Source: a virus
Reading direction: 5' to 3' (one strand)
IMG/VR virus record: IMGVR_UViG_3300019755_000003
Coordinates: 1 to 47,943 of that record
Length of the DNA stretch: 47,943 nucleotides
Both the position numbers and the translations under genes were made by a program. Positions 47,551 to 47,943 of the stretch are shown here, piece by piece. How positions within the stretch are numbered: the stretch's first letter is position 1; each line of letters starts with the position of its first letter. The notes beneath the pieces are model-generated. The model did no database searches and was not told the origin of the DNA. It saw only the letters and a list, made by a program, of their open reading frames with translations.

Positions 47551-47943
47551 CTAAATAATACTAGGTATTTTCATAAAACACATCCAATGTGTTTTTGCTC
47601 TTTTATCAGAAGTATGACCAAACAAAGGTTGCATAGGGCATAGAGACAGAATGGTTGAAACCGAAATACTGCCCTCATTCCATTTAAAAACAAGAATGCC
47701 GAAATCATCAAGAACTCTTAAACATTCTTCGAAACCTTGTTTTAGATCCATCGGCCAGTCTTTTTCTGATAATGTACCATAGGTTTCATTGATCCAGGAA
47801 TAACTCCCTTCTTTTTTGAAAATATGAGGAGGATCAAATACAACCAATTTAAAACTCTTATCTTTAAATTTTATAGATCTAAAATCTTGGACAATATCTT
47901 TGGCCACATCTGACTTTATATCTGCAAAAATTGTTGATGGATG
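47551..47943 (-). CDS. Class I SAM-dependent methyltransferase, C-terminal part
   Basis: Continuation of the gene that starts at 450 (bases 47821-47943 are the same DNA as 1-123). Motif IV is FKLVVFDPPH. The family block WINETYGTLSEKDWPMDL, then RVLDDFGILVFKWNE and PLFGHTSDKRAKTHWMCF follows, matching the phage methyltransferases with a DPPH motif and PLFGH/THW end. The catalytic domain is complete on the circle (239 aa, stop 47551-47553). Confidence 0.9.
   Translation of the reverse strand, partial: HPSTIFADIKSDVAKDIVQDFRSIKFKDKSFKLVVFDPPHIFKKEGSYSWINETYGTLSEKDWPMDLKQGFEECLRVLDDFGILVFKWNEGSISVSTILSLCPMQPLFGHTSDKRAKTHWMCFMKIPSII
47821..47943. repeat. Terminal direct repeat, right copy
   Basis: Identical to 1-123 in the same orientation; see the left copy. 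Confidence 0.95.

Noticed and set aside
1-47943. Canonical tRNA genes or a tRNA-derived attachment site
   Set aside because: No GGTTCGAATCC-type T-arm with a matching cloverleaf was seen on either strand. The fold at 37686 lacks a D-arm and C56.
1-47943. CRISPR arrays
   Set aside because: No regularly spaced repeats of 20-40 bases. The repeats present are pairs within genes or isolated intergenic motifs.
47821-47943. Inverted terminal repeats of a linear element
   Set aside because: The ends match in direct orientation and a gene reads across them, so circularity explains them.

Overview
The window is one complete circular element. Bases 1-123 are repeated exactly at 47821-47943, so the unit is 47,820 bp. 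A methyltransferase gene reads through the join (start at 450, through base 1, stop at 47551), which fits a circular molecule or circularly permuted ends better than a chromosomal fragment. The DNA is very A+T rich. Genes are small and tightly packed, often with ATGA start/stop overlaps. Many transcription units begin 20-45 bases after a TATA box close to TTCTTTATATAAATAA, and many look leaderless. This is archaeal promoter architecture. Surface proteins with a CSDGIDNDGDGFID segment, a DUF5667-like protein and a DUF1931-type histone doublet suggest a DPANN-like archaeal host (Woesearchaeota/Pacearchaeota-like). That host assignment is inference. Content points to a virus or virus-like plasmid: a HerA/FtsK-type ATPase, a tyrosine recombinase, a receptor-binding spike and a large block of secreted or membrane proteins. 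I see no polymerase, primase, replicative helicase, terminase or known capsid fold.

Layout. (1) 47.5 kb through the join to 10.7 kb, minus strand: early or accessory operon of about 30 mostly small genes, with two DNA-type methyltransferases, several zinc-ribbon proteins, winged-helix regulators, a SWIM-finger protein, an AbrB-like protein and a tiny membrane HExxH protein. (2) 10.8-15.9 kb, plus strand: a membrane-complex operon with large extracellular parts. (3) 16.1-17.4 kb: an A+T-rich, inverted-repeat-rich noncoding stretch, then a tyrosine recombinase that lacks the usual N-terminal core-binding domain. (4) 17.4-20.8 kb, minus strand: two small operons of unknown genes, one with a low-molecular-weight-phosphatase-like motif. 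(5) 20.9-36.2 kb, minus strand: the virion-surface or envelope block. It has many 2-TM mini-proteins, a DUF5667 protein, a beta-helix/LamG/C1q-like spike, LamG proteins sharing a Gly-hinge membrane anchor, and Cys-rich type I membrane proteins. (6) 36.2-42.6 kb, plus strand: a candidate major virion protein behind a long structured leader, then a tRNA-like RNA fold, a CPBP intramembrane protease, a DUF3560 polyvalent protein, a histone doublet and small genes including a duplicated pair. (7) 42.7-47.5 kb, minus strand: the packaging-type ATPase and small genes.

The two structural blocks (5 and 6) diverge from 36.2-36.35 kb, where tandem GGTTTAACC operator-like sites lie between two TATA boxes. 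A plausible scheme is that early minus-strand genes and regulators act first. The divergent promoters then fire the envelope and capsid genes, the protease processes membrane-anchored virion proteins, and the histone doublet and ATPase condense and package DNA. The functional links are inference; the layout and motifs are read from the sequence. Nineteen short genes or gene-like ORFs below were found by translating the gaps between the longer ORFs.
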